From Rhodobacteraceae bacterium Alg231-30 (lineage in GTDB: Bacteria; Pseudomonadota; Alphaproteobacteria; Rhodobacterales; Rhodobacteraceae), in assembly GCA_900143615.1 (NCBI GenBank), contig FREU01000004.1, positions 371,417 through 435,416 on the forward strand: a stretch of 64,000 bases of DNA. Reading direction: 5' to 3'. The notes below the pieces were generated by a model that saw only the letters and a program-made list of their open reading frames with translations, had not been told where the DNA came from and ran no database searches. The position numbers and the translations under genes were made by a program. Shown here one piece after another: positions 26,401 to 35,114 of the stretch; within the stretch, counting starts at the first letter, position 1, and each line of letters starts with the position of its first letter.

Positions 26401-28849
26401 GATAGCTGATCCGACGCTCCACAGGTCGACCGGATCCCTCTAAAACACTTACGACGATATCTGCCTCAAGCGGATAACCTCCCGCGGCTTGCTCAGGTAA
26501 GAAAAGATCGACCAGAGTACGCCCCTCAGAGTCGGTGTCATCCGCACCAAAGTATTCTGTCTGGCCATAAAATGGCTCATCATGGCGCCCAAATCTGAAC
26601 CCTGAGAAACCATCGATATCAGAGCGTGCTCGCAAAGAGACACGCCCTTCCACAGCGAGACCTGCGGCCGGTGCGCCAAACAAATAGCGTGCATCGACAG
26701 TCATCGTGGTCGGCACGTCTATCTGCAAGGGATCTTTTGGCAGCGTGACGTCAAAATCAATACGCTCGGGCAGAAAGTCCTCGACCAAAAAACTGCTGGT
26801 CGCCAAAGGGGCGGCTTCAAGATCGGATTTAAAGGCGATCTTCCAAGAGCCACGAGGTGCAGCTGACCCGATTGGAAAATCAAATACATGCCCCCCCGCA
26901 AGGCCTGCAGTAGATGTCTTGCGGGTATACTCAACGCCGTCTGGACGGGTCAGGATCGCTGTGACCGGCAAGCCGGGCAAAGCTTGGGAAAGCGCGCCAC
27001 GTGCCAAAGCGGTTACAAACACCGTTTCGCCGGCGCGATATGCGCCGCGATCTGTGGACACAAAAAGATCGATCGGAGGCGCTGATGGACGTCCTTCGAC
27101 ACCTCGATCAGACAAATCGAAGGCCGGGTCAGTCAGAGATAAAAATGAAAAATCATCACCAGATTGAAGAGTGACAAGCGCAGGCGCCGCGCCACCAGAA
27201 CCACGCGTTAGTCCGGCTTCAAAACGGACATACCCTTCAGTATCCGTTAAGGCAGTGCCCAAAACACGGTTTGCGCGCGACAGCAAGGTAACCGTCACAT
27301 CTTCTTGTGCAGAGGCATCGGAAAGGGCCCGCACAAAGACATGCAAACCGTCCACGCCGCTTAGACTGGTGACCCCAAGATCGGACAAAATAAACCACTG
27401 TGTGACCGAAGTTTCGTCATATGTATCCGCTCCTGGGAGATCGGCGCTCAGAGCATAAACACCGGGAGGTTGGTCAATGATCGCCTCGCCAATTGGCAAG
27501 CGTGTTGTCATGGTCTGGTTTAGTTCATTGCGCAGCTCTCCCGTGCCTTGCCAAACAGTTTCAGCGACATCGGAACTAAAGTCATCGATTTGCCAATAGC
27601 TGAGAGGAGCTCCGAAATAGCTGTCTTGGATCGACCGAAGAAGATTGCGATCGTTTACCCGTTGCAGTGTCAATTCAACGTGGTCGAGGTTAACGGTTTC
27701 TATCGGCAGTCCTGCATCGCTACTGCGTGGCAATACATAGGCCCGCCCCGCAAAGCTTACACGCGGATTGCGGTCGCGAATATAAGCATTCAGCTCGATA
27801 TCCTTGATCAGCGTCTCGCCACTGAGCGCGGGCAGGCCTTGGCGAAAGGTGATCGAGGCTCGCTGTCCGTGCGCCATGCCTTCGATGCAAATGCGCCGTT
27901 CCTCAACGTTTACCGCCAACTTCTGATCGGAAAGCTTCACAAACGGCGCATAGTCTTGTCCGGCTTTGATCAGATCTTCATTGAACTCGGCGCAGAACCG
28001 TGGCGCTTCGAGGTCGCTCTCTACTGTGTGCTCAGTCACACGAAACCCATATTTGGCGATTGCACTATCAAGGCGGCTGGTGACATCGCTGCGCGATTGA
28101 AGGCCGTCCGCAAGGCGCAGGGCTGCTAACGCGTTGCGCCCGCGGTTCTGGAGTTCCAGCGCGTCCGACATAGCAATCAATGCGTTCACTCGTTCGGCGG
28201 CACCTGTCGCGCGTAAGTACCCATTTATTGCGGCCAAGTAGGCGCGGTCGCGATAGCTACGTGTCTCCGAAGCACTCAGATTTTGGATCGTGGCATTTAG
28301 CCGTGCGTACTCCAGCCAAAGATCGTTGGAATCCGCTTTTGCTAGAGCGCCTCCGGTCCAACGTATCGCTGCTTTAGCGTTTCCTTGATTGCTTTGGGTG
28401 AGGGCAGCCTGCAGCATTTCCTCAACATTCCATGGACCGCTAGGATGTATTTTTCCGATATTCTGAGCAAGCTCTTTGGCCTGTAGTAAATCTGGATTGC
28501 CGACAAACTGAATGTCGATGGCTCGGCGATCTGCACTTTCCAAAATGTCCAATTTTATTGAATAGACTTCCGCTGACGTCGCGCCGTCATAAGGCTGTTG
28601 TTCTGTAATTTCACTTTTGGGAAAGCACGCGTTGGACCGCGTGTTAAAGGTAAAAGCTGCACATTCAGAGTTGCTTAGGCAGGCATTTTCACAAGAATCA
28701 TATGTCGTATCAAAAAGGTTTTGGAGGTCAGACCCGTAGAAATCCACATTTTGGCTCACCACGATTCGACGCTCTGGAACATAGCTCTCTTGAGCAGTTG
28801 CATTTTGGACAAAAAACCCGAAAGCAAAAATAAAATAAAGCCAGCGCAT
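23411..28849 (-). CDS. Bacterial alpha-2-macroglobulin with N-terminal PAN/apple-like domain
   Basis: 1812 aa from the ATG at 28849. A Sec signal peptide (MRWLYFIFAFGFFVQNATAQ) leads into a cysteine-rich PAN/apple-like segment (~25-95, CENACLSNSECAAFTF). Then come the macroglobulin-like beta domains, the bait region and a complement-like toroid. The thioester motif CTEQ is intact at Cys1368-Gln1371. Such proteins are thought to trap proteases in the periplasm when the envelope is breached, alongside PBP1C repair. No lipobox is seen, so it is probably soluble in the periplasm rather than a lipoprotein like E. coli YfhM. Confidence 0.93.
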   Translation of the reverse strand: MRWLYFIFAFGFFVQNATAQESYVPERRIVVSQNVDFYGSDLQNLFDTTYDSCENACLSNSECAAFTFNTRSNACFPKSEITEQQPYDGATSAEVYSIKLDILESADRRAIDIQFVGNPDLLQAKELAQNIGKIHPSGPWNVEEMLQAALTQSNQGNAKAAIRWTGGALAKADSNDLWLEYARLNATIQNLSASETRSYRDRAYLAAINGYLRATGAAERVNALIAMSDALELQNRGRNALAALRLADGLQSRSDVTSRLDSAIAKYGFRVTEHTVESDLEAPRFCAEFNEDLIKAGQDYAPFVKLSDQKLAVNVEERRICIEGMAHGQRASITFRQGLPALSGETLIKDIELNAYIRDRNPRVSFAGRAYVLPRSSDAGLPIETVNLDHVELTLQRVNDRNLLRSIQDSYFGAPLSYWQIDDFSSDVAETVWQGTGELRNELNQTMTTRLPIGEAIIDQPPGVYALSADLPGADTYDETSVTQWFILSDLGVTSLSGVDGLHVFVRALSDASAQEDVTVTLLSRANRVLGTALTDTEGYVRFEAGLTRGSGGAAPALVTLQSGDDFSFLSLTDPAFDLSDRGVEGRPSAPPIDLFVSTDRGAYRAGETVFVTALARGALSQALPGLPVTAILTRPDGVEYTRKTSTAGLAGGHVFDFPIGSAAPRGSWKIAFKSDLEAAPLATSSFLVEDFLPERIDFDVTLPKDPLQIDVPTTMTVDARYLFGAPAAGLAVEGRVSLRARSDIDGFSGFRFGRHDEPFYGQTEYFGADDTDSEGRTLVDLFLPEQAAGGYPLEADIVVSVLEGSGRPVERRISYPVAPDGQLIGIKPAFEENVVPEGSRARFDIVALGRDLTPQPMAVQWTINRVRTTYQWYQLYGNWEWEPTTTRTRVASGQATLEGQPLQIEAPVEWGTYEVVVEQIDGTYVSSSLEFYAGWYAPVDASDTPDTLELSLDKQTYRSGETATLRLVPRYDGTALVSVVSNRLIAMKAVDVSEGENVISLDVTDEWGAGAYVTASVIRPSNAEAGRNPARALGLAHAGVDPGGKLLGVALDVPEKTSPRGVLEVGIDVSSVPEGETAYVTLAAVDVGILNLTSFTSPSPEDHYFGQRKLGMEIRDIYGRLIDGLNGEMGALRSGGDAGANTRFDSPPPTEELVAYFTGPITVDNAGQARASFELPDFNGSVRLMAIAWSASAIGQADTEVVVRDPVVVTASLPRFLAPGDMSRLLLEFVHTEGPAGRMGLDVSGSGFAIDATAIPSGFDLETGAKAKFTVPVTATNVGDHSVRIALTTPDGKQLIKTLTLPVRANDPEVSQTRQIELAAGDALTLDDDIFSNLRAGTGSAVVSSGAMAKFDVPGLLQALDRYPYGCTEQVTSQALPLLYFESVSNALGLAPRDQIETRISQAVSQVLTRQASNGAFGLWRAESGDFWLDAYVSDFLSRARARGHSVPDLAFRQAMDNLRNRINYAPDFDEGGEDIAYALLVLAREGAAAMGDLRYYADVKADAFSTPLAQAQIGAALAYYGDQTRADRMFHKAAQSVEFEWRAGDAPIWRADYGTRMRDAAAVVTLALDSGSAAIDTGEMVEKIHSYSAQNLSTQESVWSLLAANALIEEDTQNGLTVNGSPLEGPLLRALEEDIAGAPLVVRNEGSQPTQVTVTSIGVPDYHVSSGGYGYGLQRHYYAMDGTRVQADTVQSGDRFVVVLTVTPFQNSGARLMINDPLPAGFEIDNPNLLASGDIRELDWLEPAFAEHSEFRSERFLSALNVTSAQPVQLAYIVRAVSPGEFHHPAASVEDMYRPQYRGNTAASRLIVLD

Positions 28850-28998
28850 ATCTAAATACCTTTGTAGCAACGAATTACATGGTGGCACGGCCAAGGTAAT
28901 TTGGGAAATGATTCCATATTGTGAGGCGGCTTAAGCGGATGTTCACCCACTTTTTAGAAAGTGCCTAGAATCACTAAAGTTCTTATGGGGAAGGACGA

Positions 28999-31194
28999 AT
29001 GTCGCTGGGGACCAAATTGGCTCAAGAGCGTCGTGCCCGATTGGCGGCTGAACGAATGCTTGAGCTCAAGAAGAAAGAACTGTTTGCGGCAAACCGCAAA
29101 CTGGGTCGGCATGCCGTTGAGCTCTCAAATGAAATTGTTGAAACCCGCGCGGAGGTGGCAACAGTTTTGAACGAGAACAAACGGGTTAAATCTGATCTTC
29201 TTGTTGCGAACCGGAAAACAGAAATCGCCGAGCGGCGGCTTTGGCAGTCAATTACGTCAATTCGGGACGGGTTCGCTGTTTATGACAGAAATGACCGAAT
29301 GATCGCGGCCAATCCGGCCTATTTGTCATTGTTTGAGGGTGCCGAGCACATCAAACCTGGCGTGCACTATAAGGACATTCTCCAGTTCATCGCGAATGAA
29401 GGCATTTTCAATCTTGGATCTCAGGCCGCAGACGAGTGGTGCCAATTGATGATGGACAGATGGCGTCAATCTACGCCAGACGCTGTTGTCCAGCGACTAT
29501 GGAATGGAGAGTACATAAAACTTATCGATCAGCGTGGGCATGGCGGAGACATGGTGAGCCTTGCCATGAACATCACTGACACCGTGCGTTACGAAGCCAA
29601 GCTTATGAAAGCTCAGGAACACGCTGAAGCAGCCAATCGCGCGAAATCTGCCTTTCTTGCCAATATGAGCCATGAAATCCGAACCCCAATGAATGGGGTT
29701 GTCGCGATGGCGGATTTACTCAGGGAAACGCAGCTAAGCGAAGAACAAGAGCTTTTCGTTTCCACGATCAAGACTTCCGGTGAAGCACTCTTGGTCATAA
29801 TTAATGACGTTTTGGACTATTCCAAGATTGAGGCCGACAAGTTGCAGCTTCGACCAGAATCCTTTGATTTTGAGCGCTGCATTCACGATGTAACGACCCT
29901 GTTGCACCACTCCGCGCACGAAAAAGGTATCGAACTTTTAGTCGACTATGATTTGTTCCTGCCGACCCTTTTTGTTGGCGACCCCGGTCGTTTGCGGCAG
30001 ATTTTGACAAATCTCATCGGGAACGCGATCAAATTCACCCTTGAGGGACATGTGTTGGTTCAAGTCGTCGGTGTTATGGGGCCGGACAAACGGGACGCTG
30101 AGCTTCACGTCGTCGTGCAGGATTCCGGCATTGGCATCCCTAAAGACATGCTTGGCCATGTTTTTGGCGAATTCAATCAGGTTGAAGATGACCAAAACCG
30201 TGAATTTGAAGGGACTGGTTTGGGTCTGGCCATCACCCGACGTCTCATCGAAATGATGAATGGCGAAATATGGGTGGAGTCAACGCAAGGCTCAGGCACC
30301 ACTTTTGGCTTTAAGATTACTTTGCCAGTGCAAGAGAATTGCGAGTATATACCGACGCCACTTCCCAAAGACATTCAAAACGTTTTGGTTGTTGCACCCC
30401 ATGAGGTGAACAGCGGACTTCTGAAGAAACAGCTGGAACAACACGGAGCAACCGTTCGCGTCTGCACCAAGTCTGAGGAGGCAATGGAGCTCGCCAAAAC
30501 GACCGACCTTATCTTGGCGGATGATACACCTACAGGGCTAGATGTGCTCGCATTCTGTGAAAGCGTTAGATTAACTGGCGCCACGGCCCCTCTCATTGCG
30601 CTCACAAATAATAGAGAGGCGTTCACCCAAAAAAAACGCGAAGAGTGCGCCGTGCATTTGTTGAGCAAACCGGTTTCCAGAGCGGCGCTTTGCCAAAGCA
30701 TTCAAGCAGCTGCAAATGGAACGCATCACGCAGGCGCTGAGCCAGACAACGCCGGGCCCAGAAAGCTACGGGTGCTGGTCGCGGAAGATAACAGTACAAA
30801 TCGTTTGGTGATGGAAAAGCTGCTCAAGTCATTGGACGTGGAACTGGCGTTTGCGAAAAACGGGATTGAAGCGGTCGAGATGCACTCTCAGCTTCGACCG
30901 GACATGATGTTCATGGATATTTCGATGCCCATTATGGACGGCAAACAAGCCACCCAAGAAATACGCGCCAAAGAGAAATCCAATGGCACGCGCACACCGA
31001 TTATCGCGGTCACGGCACATGCCGTTGTCGGAGACGAAGAAGGCATTCTTTCAGCCGGGTTGGATTCCTACCTCACCAAACCTTTGCGAAAGGCCGAGAT
31101 ATTTGAAGCGATTTCACGCTACAAACCAAAAGACGCAATCGACCCTTTCACACAGATTCAAATGTCGGAAACGCTAGATCAGGCTTCGGGATAA
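28999..31194 (+). CDS. Soluble hybrid histidine kinase with two receiver-like domains
   Basis: 731 aa. ATG with GGGAAGGA upstream. The N-terminal ~75 residues are a charged coiled coil with no transmembrane segment. A PAS-like domain follows (~80-195, IRDGFAVYDRNDRMIAANPAY). Then HisKA with His225 (NMSHEIRTPMNG), HATPase (~330-450, FEGTGLGLAITRR), an atypical receiver (~460-570, LILADDTPTGLD), and a canonical receiver with Asp640 (MFMDISMPIMDG). It is probably cytoplasmic. Its 3' end overlaps the convergent yaaA by 16 nt. Role unknown. Confidence 0.92.
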   Translation: MSLGTKLAQERRARLAAERMLELKKKELFAANRKLGRHAVELSNEIVETRAEVATVLNENKRVKSDLLVANRKTEIAERRLWQSITSIRDGFAVYDRNDRMIAANPAYLSLFEGAEHIKPGVHYKDILQFIANEGIFNLGSQAADEWCQLMMDRWRQSTPDAVVQRLWNGEYIKLIDQRGHGGDMVSLAMNITDTVRYEAKLMKAQEHAEAANRAKSAFLANMSHEIRTPMNGVVAMADLLRETQLSEEQELFVSTIKTSGEALLVIINDVLDYSKIEADKLQLRPESFDFERCIHDVTTLLHHSAHEKGIELLVDYDLFLPTLFVGDPGRLRQILTNLIGNAIKFTLEGHVLVQVVGVMGPDKRDAELHVVVQDSGIGIPKDMLGHVFGEFNQVEDDQNREFEGTGLGLAITRRLIEMMNGEIWVESTQGSGTTFGFKITLPVQENCEYIPTPLPKDIQNVLVVAPHEVNSGLLKKQLEQHGATVRVCTKSEEAMELAKTTDLILADDTPTGLDVLAFCESVRLTGATAPLIALTNNREAFTQKKREECAVHLLSKPVSRAALCQSIQAAANGTHHAGAEPDNAGPRKLRVLVAEDNSTNRLVMEKLLKSLDVELAFAKNGIEAVEMHSQLRPDMMFMDISMPIMDGKQATQEIRAKEKSNGTRTPIIAVTAHAVVGDEEGILSAGLDSYLTKPLRKAEIFEAISRYKPKDAIDPFTQIQMSETLDQASG

Positions 31195-31952
31195 TCACGT
31201 AAAAACACCCAACGATCGCCCTCTGACATGTCCGCTTGAAAACGATACCCGCCCAAGTCAAAATCCTTAAGGCTATCTGGCTGCGTCAATCGATTTTGCA
31301 CCATAAAACGCGCCATCGATCCACGGGCTTTTTTGGCAAAGAACGATACGATTTTAGCCTGACCGTTTCGGTTTTCCATAAACACGGGCGTAATCACCCG
31401 CAATTTAAGAGCTTCAAGATCGACCGCGCCAAAGTATTCTTGGCTCGCACAATTTACCAACACGTCTGTTGCGACATCCTGTGCCTGATCCCGAAGAGCC
31501 TTGGCCGGGTCATCACGCCAGTAGTCATAGAGGTTTTTGCCACGACGTGTTTGTAGTCGGCTACCCATCTCAAGCCTGTAAGGTTGAATTGCATCAAGCG
31601 GTCGCAGCACGCCATAAAGACCAGATAAAATACGCAAATGGCTTTGTGCCCACGCCATTTCTTCCGGCTCAAGGCTACTGGCTTCCAGACCAATATAGGT
31701 GTCCCCCGCAAAAGCATACACAGCCGGACGTGTTGTAAAGCTATCCGGCTCGGCTTCAAAAACTTTAAAGCGGTCGCGGTTGAGTCGGGCAAGATCAGGG
31801 CTCAGATCCATAAGCTTTTGCAACTGTCCCAAGGTTTGATTGCGCATTGTCTTGGCCAACCGAACCGCATCATCCTGAAAGTCGGGTTGAGTTGTCTTAG
31901 CCTCGACTGGATCCCAGTTCAGCCGTTTGGCCGGGGAGATGACAACAAGCAT
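31179..31952 (-). CDS. yaaA: Peroxide stress protein YaaA (DUF328)
   Basis: 257 aa, normal length. The start MLVVISPAKRLNWD and internal FAGDTYIGLEA, LSGLYGVLRPLD and YRLEMG are hallmarks of YaaA. In E. coli YaaA lowers free iron during peroxide stress; it binds DNA in vitro and its exact chemistry is unclear. It is the next gene downstream of recQ on the minus strand (27-nt gap), so the two may be co-transcribed. Confidence 0.93.
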   Translation of the reverse strand: MLVVISPAKRLNWDPVEAKTTQPDFQDDAVRLAKTMRNQTLGQLQKLMDLSPDLARLNRDRFKVFEAEPDSFTTRPAVYAFAGDTYIGLEASSLEPEEMAWAQSHLRILSGLYGVLRPLDAIQPYRLEMGSRLQTRRGKNLYDYWRDDPAKALRDQAQDVATDVLVNCASQEYFGAVDLEALKLRVITPVFMENRNGQAKIVSFFAKKARGSMARFMVQNRLTQPDSLKDFDLGGYRFQADMSEGDRWVFLRDYPEA

Positions 31953-31979
31953 GGTGCAATCCTTTCAAGCGAAGTGAAG

Positions 31980-34019
31980 TCAGCTTTCGCTGTTTAAAAC
32001 ATCTAAAAACGCATCGCCAAATCGTTCAGAGCGCCGTTCGCCCAGAATATGGAGCAATGTAGCTGCGTCATTGGGGCGAGCTTCTGCGATTTTGGCCAAT
32101 AGGGATGCAGAGCAACTCATTGGTTTATCAATACCATCAGGGCCGCGCATCAGTGCGGATTGGGCTTCTAGAAGCCGATCATAGGTGCTCGCCGATTGAC
32201 GGCCAACAATTTTGAGGCGACTGGGGTGCATTTGCTGCGCCTCGCCATTGACGACCTCAAGAAAGGCGTTGCCATAACTACTCAGCTTCTTGGCACCAAC
32301 CCCTCCGATCGCGGCCATTTCGTCCAGCGTGGTCGGGCGCTTGCTGGCCATTTCCGCCAAGGTCTTGTCATTGAAGATGATGTAAGCAGGAACTTTGGCT
32401 GCTTCTGCCAAAGCGCGCCGTTTCGCCTTCAGGGCTGACATCAAAGGCCCATCTTCTTCGCTGACCAGCGTCTTTACCGCAGGGCGTCGGGCTGCATTTT
32501 GAATGGTATCACGCCTCAACTCGATGCGTTCTTCGTCCCTCAAAATAGGCAATGCAATGTCAGTCATACGCAACGCGCCATGGCGTTCAGGGTCAGGGCG
32601 AATCAAATCATGCCCCATCATCTGTCTGAAAACAGCCTGCCATTGTCGTTTGCTATATTCACGTCCGACACCATAAGTCGGCAAGGCATCGTGGCCGCGC
32701 TCCTGTATCTTGGGAGTGTCATTGCCCAACAGAATATCGATCAAATGTCCGGACCCAAACCACTCACCGGTTCTTAAGATAGCCGAAAGCGCCTTTCGCA
32801 CAGCCTCGGTGCCGTCAAATACCTCTGCCGGGCTGTCACAGAGGTCGCATTTGTCACAAGAGATTTCGGTGTCGCCAAAGTACTCCAGCAGCTTCTTACG
32901 TCGACAATACAAAGCTTCTGCCAAACCCAATAGCGCATTTAGGCGCGCGTGATCTGCGGCGCGGCGTTCGGGCGGTGCAAGTCCTTCATCGATTTGCGAC
33001 CGGCGCAGACGGATATCGTCAGCTCCAAATAGCGTCAAAGTTTCAGCCGGCGCGCCGTCTCGTCCCGCGCGTCCAATTTCTTGGTAATAGCTCTCAATCG
33101 ACTTTGGTAAGTCAGCGTGCGCCACCCAACGAATGTCCGGCTTGTCGATCCCCATGCCAAATGCCACCGTAGCGACTACAATCAACCCGTCTTCGCGTTG
33201 AAAGCGCACTTCGGTTTCGCGCCGCTGCTGAGGATCCATTCCCCCATGATAATGCAAAGCCAAATGCCCATCATCACGCAGAGCCGCCGCCAGAGACTCC
33301 GTTTTGGCTCGCGTGCCGCAATAGACGATACCGGATTGACCTTTGCGCGCTGCCGCGAATTGCAGGATCTGACGCCGTGGATTGTCTTTGGCGGCAAATG
33401 CGAGATGGATATTGGGACGGTCAAAGCCGTGCAAAAATTCTTGCGGTGTCGCGCCGCCAAACAGGCGCTCAACGATTTCAGCGCGCGTTTCCGCATCAGC
33501 AGTGGCCGTAAACGCCGCGATAGGCACGTTTAACGCTCTCTGAAGCTCGCCGATTTTCAAATAGTCTGGGCGGAAATCATGACCCCATTGACTAACGCAA
33601 TGCGCTTCGTCCACGGCGATCATACTAACGCCAATGCGGCGCAACATGTTGACCGCAGCGCCAGAGGCCAATCGCTCGGGCGCGATATAAAGCAGCTTCA
33701 GGCGCCCTTCTTCCAGCGCTGACCAAACCTGTTCAGTCTCTTCGTCGGTGTTGCCTGACGTCAACGCACCAGCTTCGACACCGGCCTCGCGCAAAGCGCG
33801 CACTTGATCCCGCATCAGCGCAATCAACGGGGAGATCACGACGGTCACACCGTCGCGCAACAACGCCGGCAATTGAAAACACAACGACTTCCCACCGCCG
33901 GTTGGCATAATCGCCAAAACGTTTTCGCCACGGGTTACGGCTTCTACAATATCTTGTTGCCCGGGTCGAAAATCTTCGAACCCGAATATGTCACGTAGAA
34001 CCGTGGCAGCGGAACTCAT
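31980..34019 (-). CDS. recQ: ATP-dependent DNA helicase RecQ
   Basis: 679 aa from the ATG at 34019 (AGGA upstream). It unwinds DNA 3'->5' in recombination and repair. Helicase motif I MPTGGGKSLCFQLPA, motif II VDEAHCVSQWGHDFRP, motif VI EIGRAGRDG, then a zinc-binding RQC cysteine set (CDKCDLC) and a C-terminal HRDC domain (~520-600). A further ~75-residue tail repeats a short HRDC-like pattern. The upstream frame to 34088 lacks RecQ homology. Confidence 0.95.
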   Translation of the reverse strand: MSSAATVLRDIFGFEDFRPGQQDIVEAVTRGENVLAIMPTGGGKSLCFQLPALLRDGVTVVISPLIALMRDQVRALREAGVEAGALTSGNTDEETEQVWSALEEGRLKLLYIAPERLASGAAVNMLRRIGVSMIAVDEAHCVSQWGHDFRPDYLKIGELQRALNVPIAAFTATADAETRAEIVERLFGGATPQEFLHGFDRPNIHLAFAAKDNPRRQILQFAAARKGQSGIVYCGTRAKTESLAAALRDDGHLALHYHGGMDPQQRRETEVRFQREDGLIVVATVAFGMGIDKPDIRWVAHADLPKSIESYYQEIGRAGRDGAPAETLTLFGADDIRLRRSQIDEGLAPPERRAADHARLNALLGLAEALYCRRKKLLEYFGDTEISCDKCDLCDSPAEVFDGTEAVRKALSAILRTGEWFGSGHLIDILLGNDTPKIQERGHDALPTYGVGREYSKRQWQAVFRQMMGHDLIRPDPERHGALRMTDIALPILRDEERIELRRDTIQNAARRPAVKTLVSEEDGPLMSALKAKRRALAEAAKVPAYIIFNDKTLAEMASKRPTTLDEMAAIGGVGAKKLSSYGNAFLEVVNGEAQQMHPSRLKIVGRQSASTYDRLLEAQSALMRGPDGIDKPMSCSASLLAKIAEARPNDAATLLHILGERRSERFGDAFLDVLNSES

Positions 34020-34104
34020 AGGTATCCTGTCTCTGAAACTACTGTCTGCTCTTTTGCTGAATGTCCCACAGTGCGAATCCGGGGGCAAGAGTTACAGGCG
34101 CGAA

Positions 34105-34386
34105 TTAGAGCAGGATTGATGGCAGGATATAGTCACGCAGCGAAATGATGATGATAAAGGCCACCAACGGTGCCAGATCCAACGGCCGCGTATCGGGCAT
34201 AAAGCGGCGGATCGGCGTATAAATCGGCTCGAGAAGACGGTTAAGGCCTGTCCAGATTTGCGCAACAATTGGCTGGTGAAGATTGAGGACCTGAAAACTA
34301 ATCAGCCAGCTCATGATGATATGCGCCAGCATGATAAAAAAGGCCACATCGAGGATCAGCCGCAGCGGGCCGTAAATCGCCATCAT
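34105..34386 (-). CDS. YggT family membrane protein
   Basis: 93 aa from the ATG at 34386 (AAGGA 7 nt upstream). Two hydrophobic segments (LILDVAFFIMLAHIIMSWLI and LAPLVAFIIIISLRDYILP) flank a conserved RLLEPIYTPIRRFMP loop, which defines YggT. It is an inner-membrane protein of unknown function, related to plant CCB3/YLMG proteins and sometimes linked to osmotic stress or cell-division clusters. It lies upstream of recQ and is divergent from the thioesterase gene. Confidence 0.9.
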   Translation of the reverse strand: MMAIYGPLRLILDVAFFIMLAHIIMSWLISFQVLNLHQPIVAQIWTGLNRLLEPIYTPIRRFMPDTRPLDLAPLVAFIIIISLRDYILPSILL

Positions 34387-34510
34387 GAAATCGTCCTTCC
34401 CTTGTTTGACTTCCAATTAAGCATGGCGGCGAAAAAGCACAAGCCTGCCGCGAAGTTTCGGTTGACGAACCTAGAGATGCGCACTTGAAGGGGGCGCAAG
34501 GAGAACGTCC

Positions 34511-35047
34511 ATGTACCCGATAATGCGAATGACCAAAGAGTTGGTAAAATACCGGAATGCAGAGCCTTTGCCTCTGATGGGGACACATGTGTCAAGCCAT
34601 CGCTGTTGGCCGTCTGACATCGACCTTTGGATGGAACTGAACAATGGGCGCACCCTTACCTTGTTTGATTTGGGGCGTATTCCGCTGGCTCAACGAATTG
34701 GCTTGGTTGACGTCTTACGCACACAAAAGCTTGGCATGACCATGGCTGGCGTCTCTGTCCGGTATCGCCGCAGGATCCGCACTTTTGAGAAGGTCGAAAT
34801 GCACAGCAGGGCGGTGTGTTGGGATGATAAGTTTATCTATCTCGAGCAATCCATGTGGAAAGCCGACGGCGATTGCGCCAACCATGCGCTCTACCGAGCG
34901 GCCATCACAGACCACAACGGGATTGTTGCCCCATCACGCGTGCTTGAAATGATGGGAAAATCGGAGGTTCGGCCGCAAACGCCAGAGTGGGTGCAGAACT
35001 GGATTGATGCGGATGCCACCCGCCCTTGGCCACCTATGCAGGACTAA
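34511..35047 (+). CDS. Acyl-CoA thioesterase family protein (4HBT fold)
   Basis: 178 aa; AAGGAG upstream of the ATG. WPSDIDLWMELNNGRTLTLFDLGRI is a hot-dog-fold thioesterase active-site helix in which an Asn/Asp region replaces the classic Asp motif. SVRYRRRIRTFEKVEMHSR is the following strand set. It belongs with uncharacterised 4-hydroxybenzoyl-CoA thioesterase-like proteins; the substrate cannot be predicted. It precedes the UMF1 transporter by 67 nt. Confidence 0.82.
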   Translation: MYPIMRMTKELVKYRNAEPLPLMGTHVSSHRCWPSDIDLWMELNNGRTLTLFDLGRIPLAQRIGLVDVLRTQKLGMTMAGVSVRYRRRIRTFEKVEMHSRAVCWDDKFIYLEQSMWKADGDCANHALYRAAITDHNGIVAPSRVLEMMGKSEVRPQTPEWVQNWIDADATRPWPPMQD

Positions 35048-35114
35048 GCCATAGGAATAACTTGCCTTCTTGGCCCATGAATTGTCTAAAGTGATAACTA
35101 ACATGGGGAATGGC

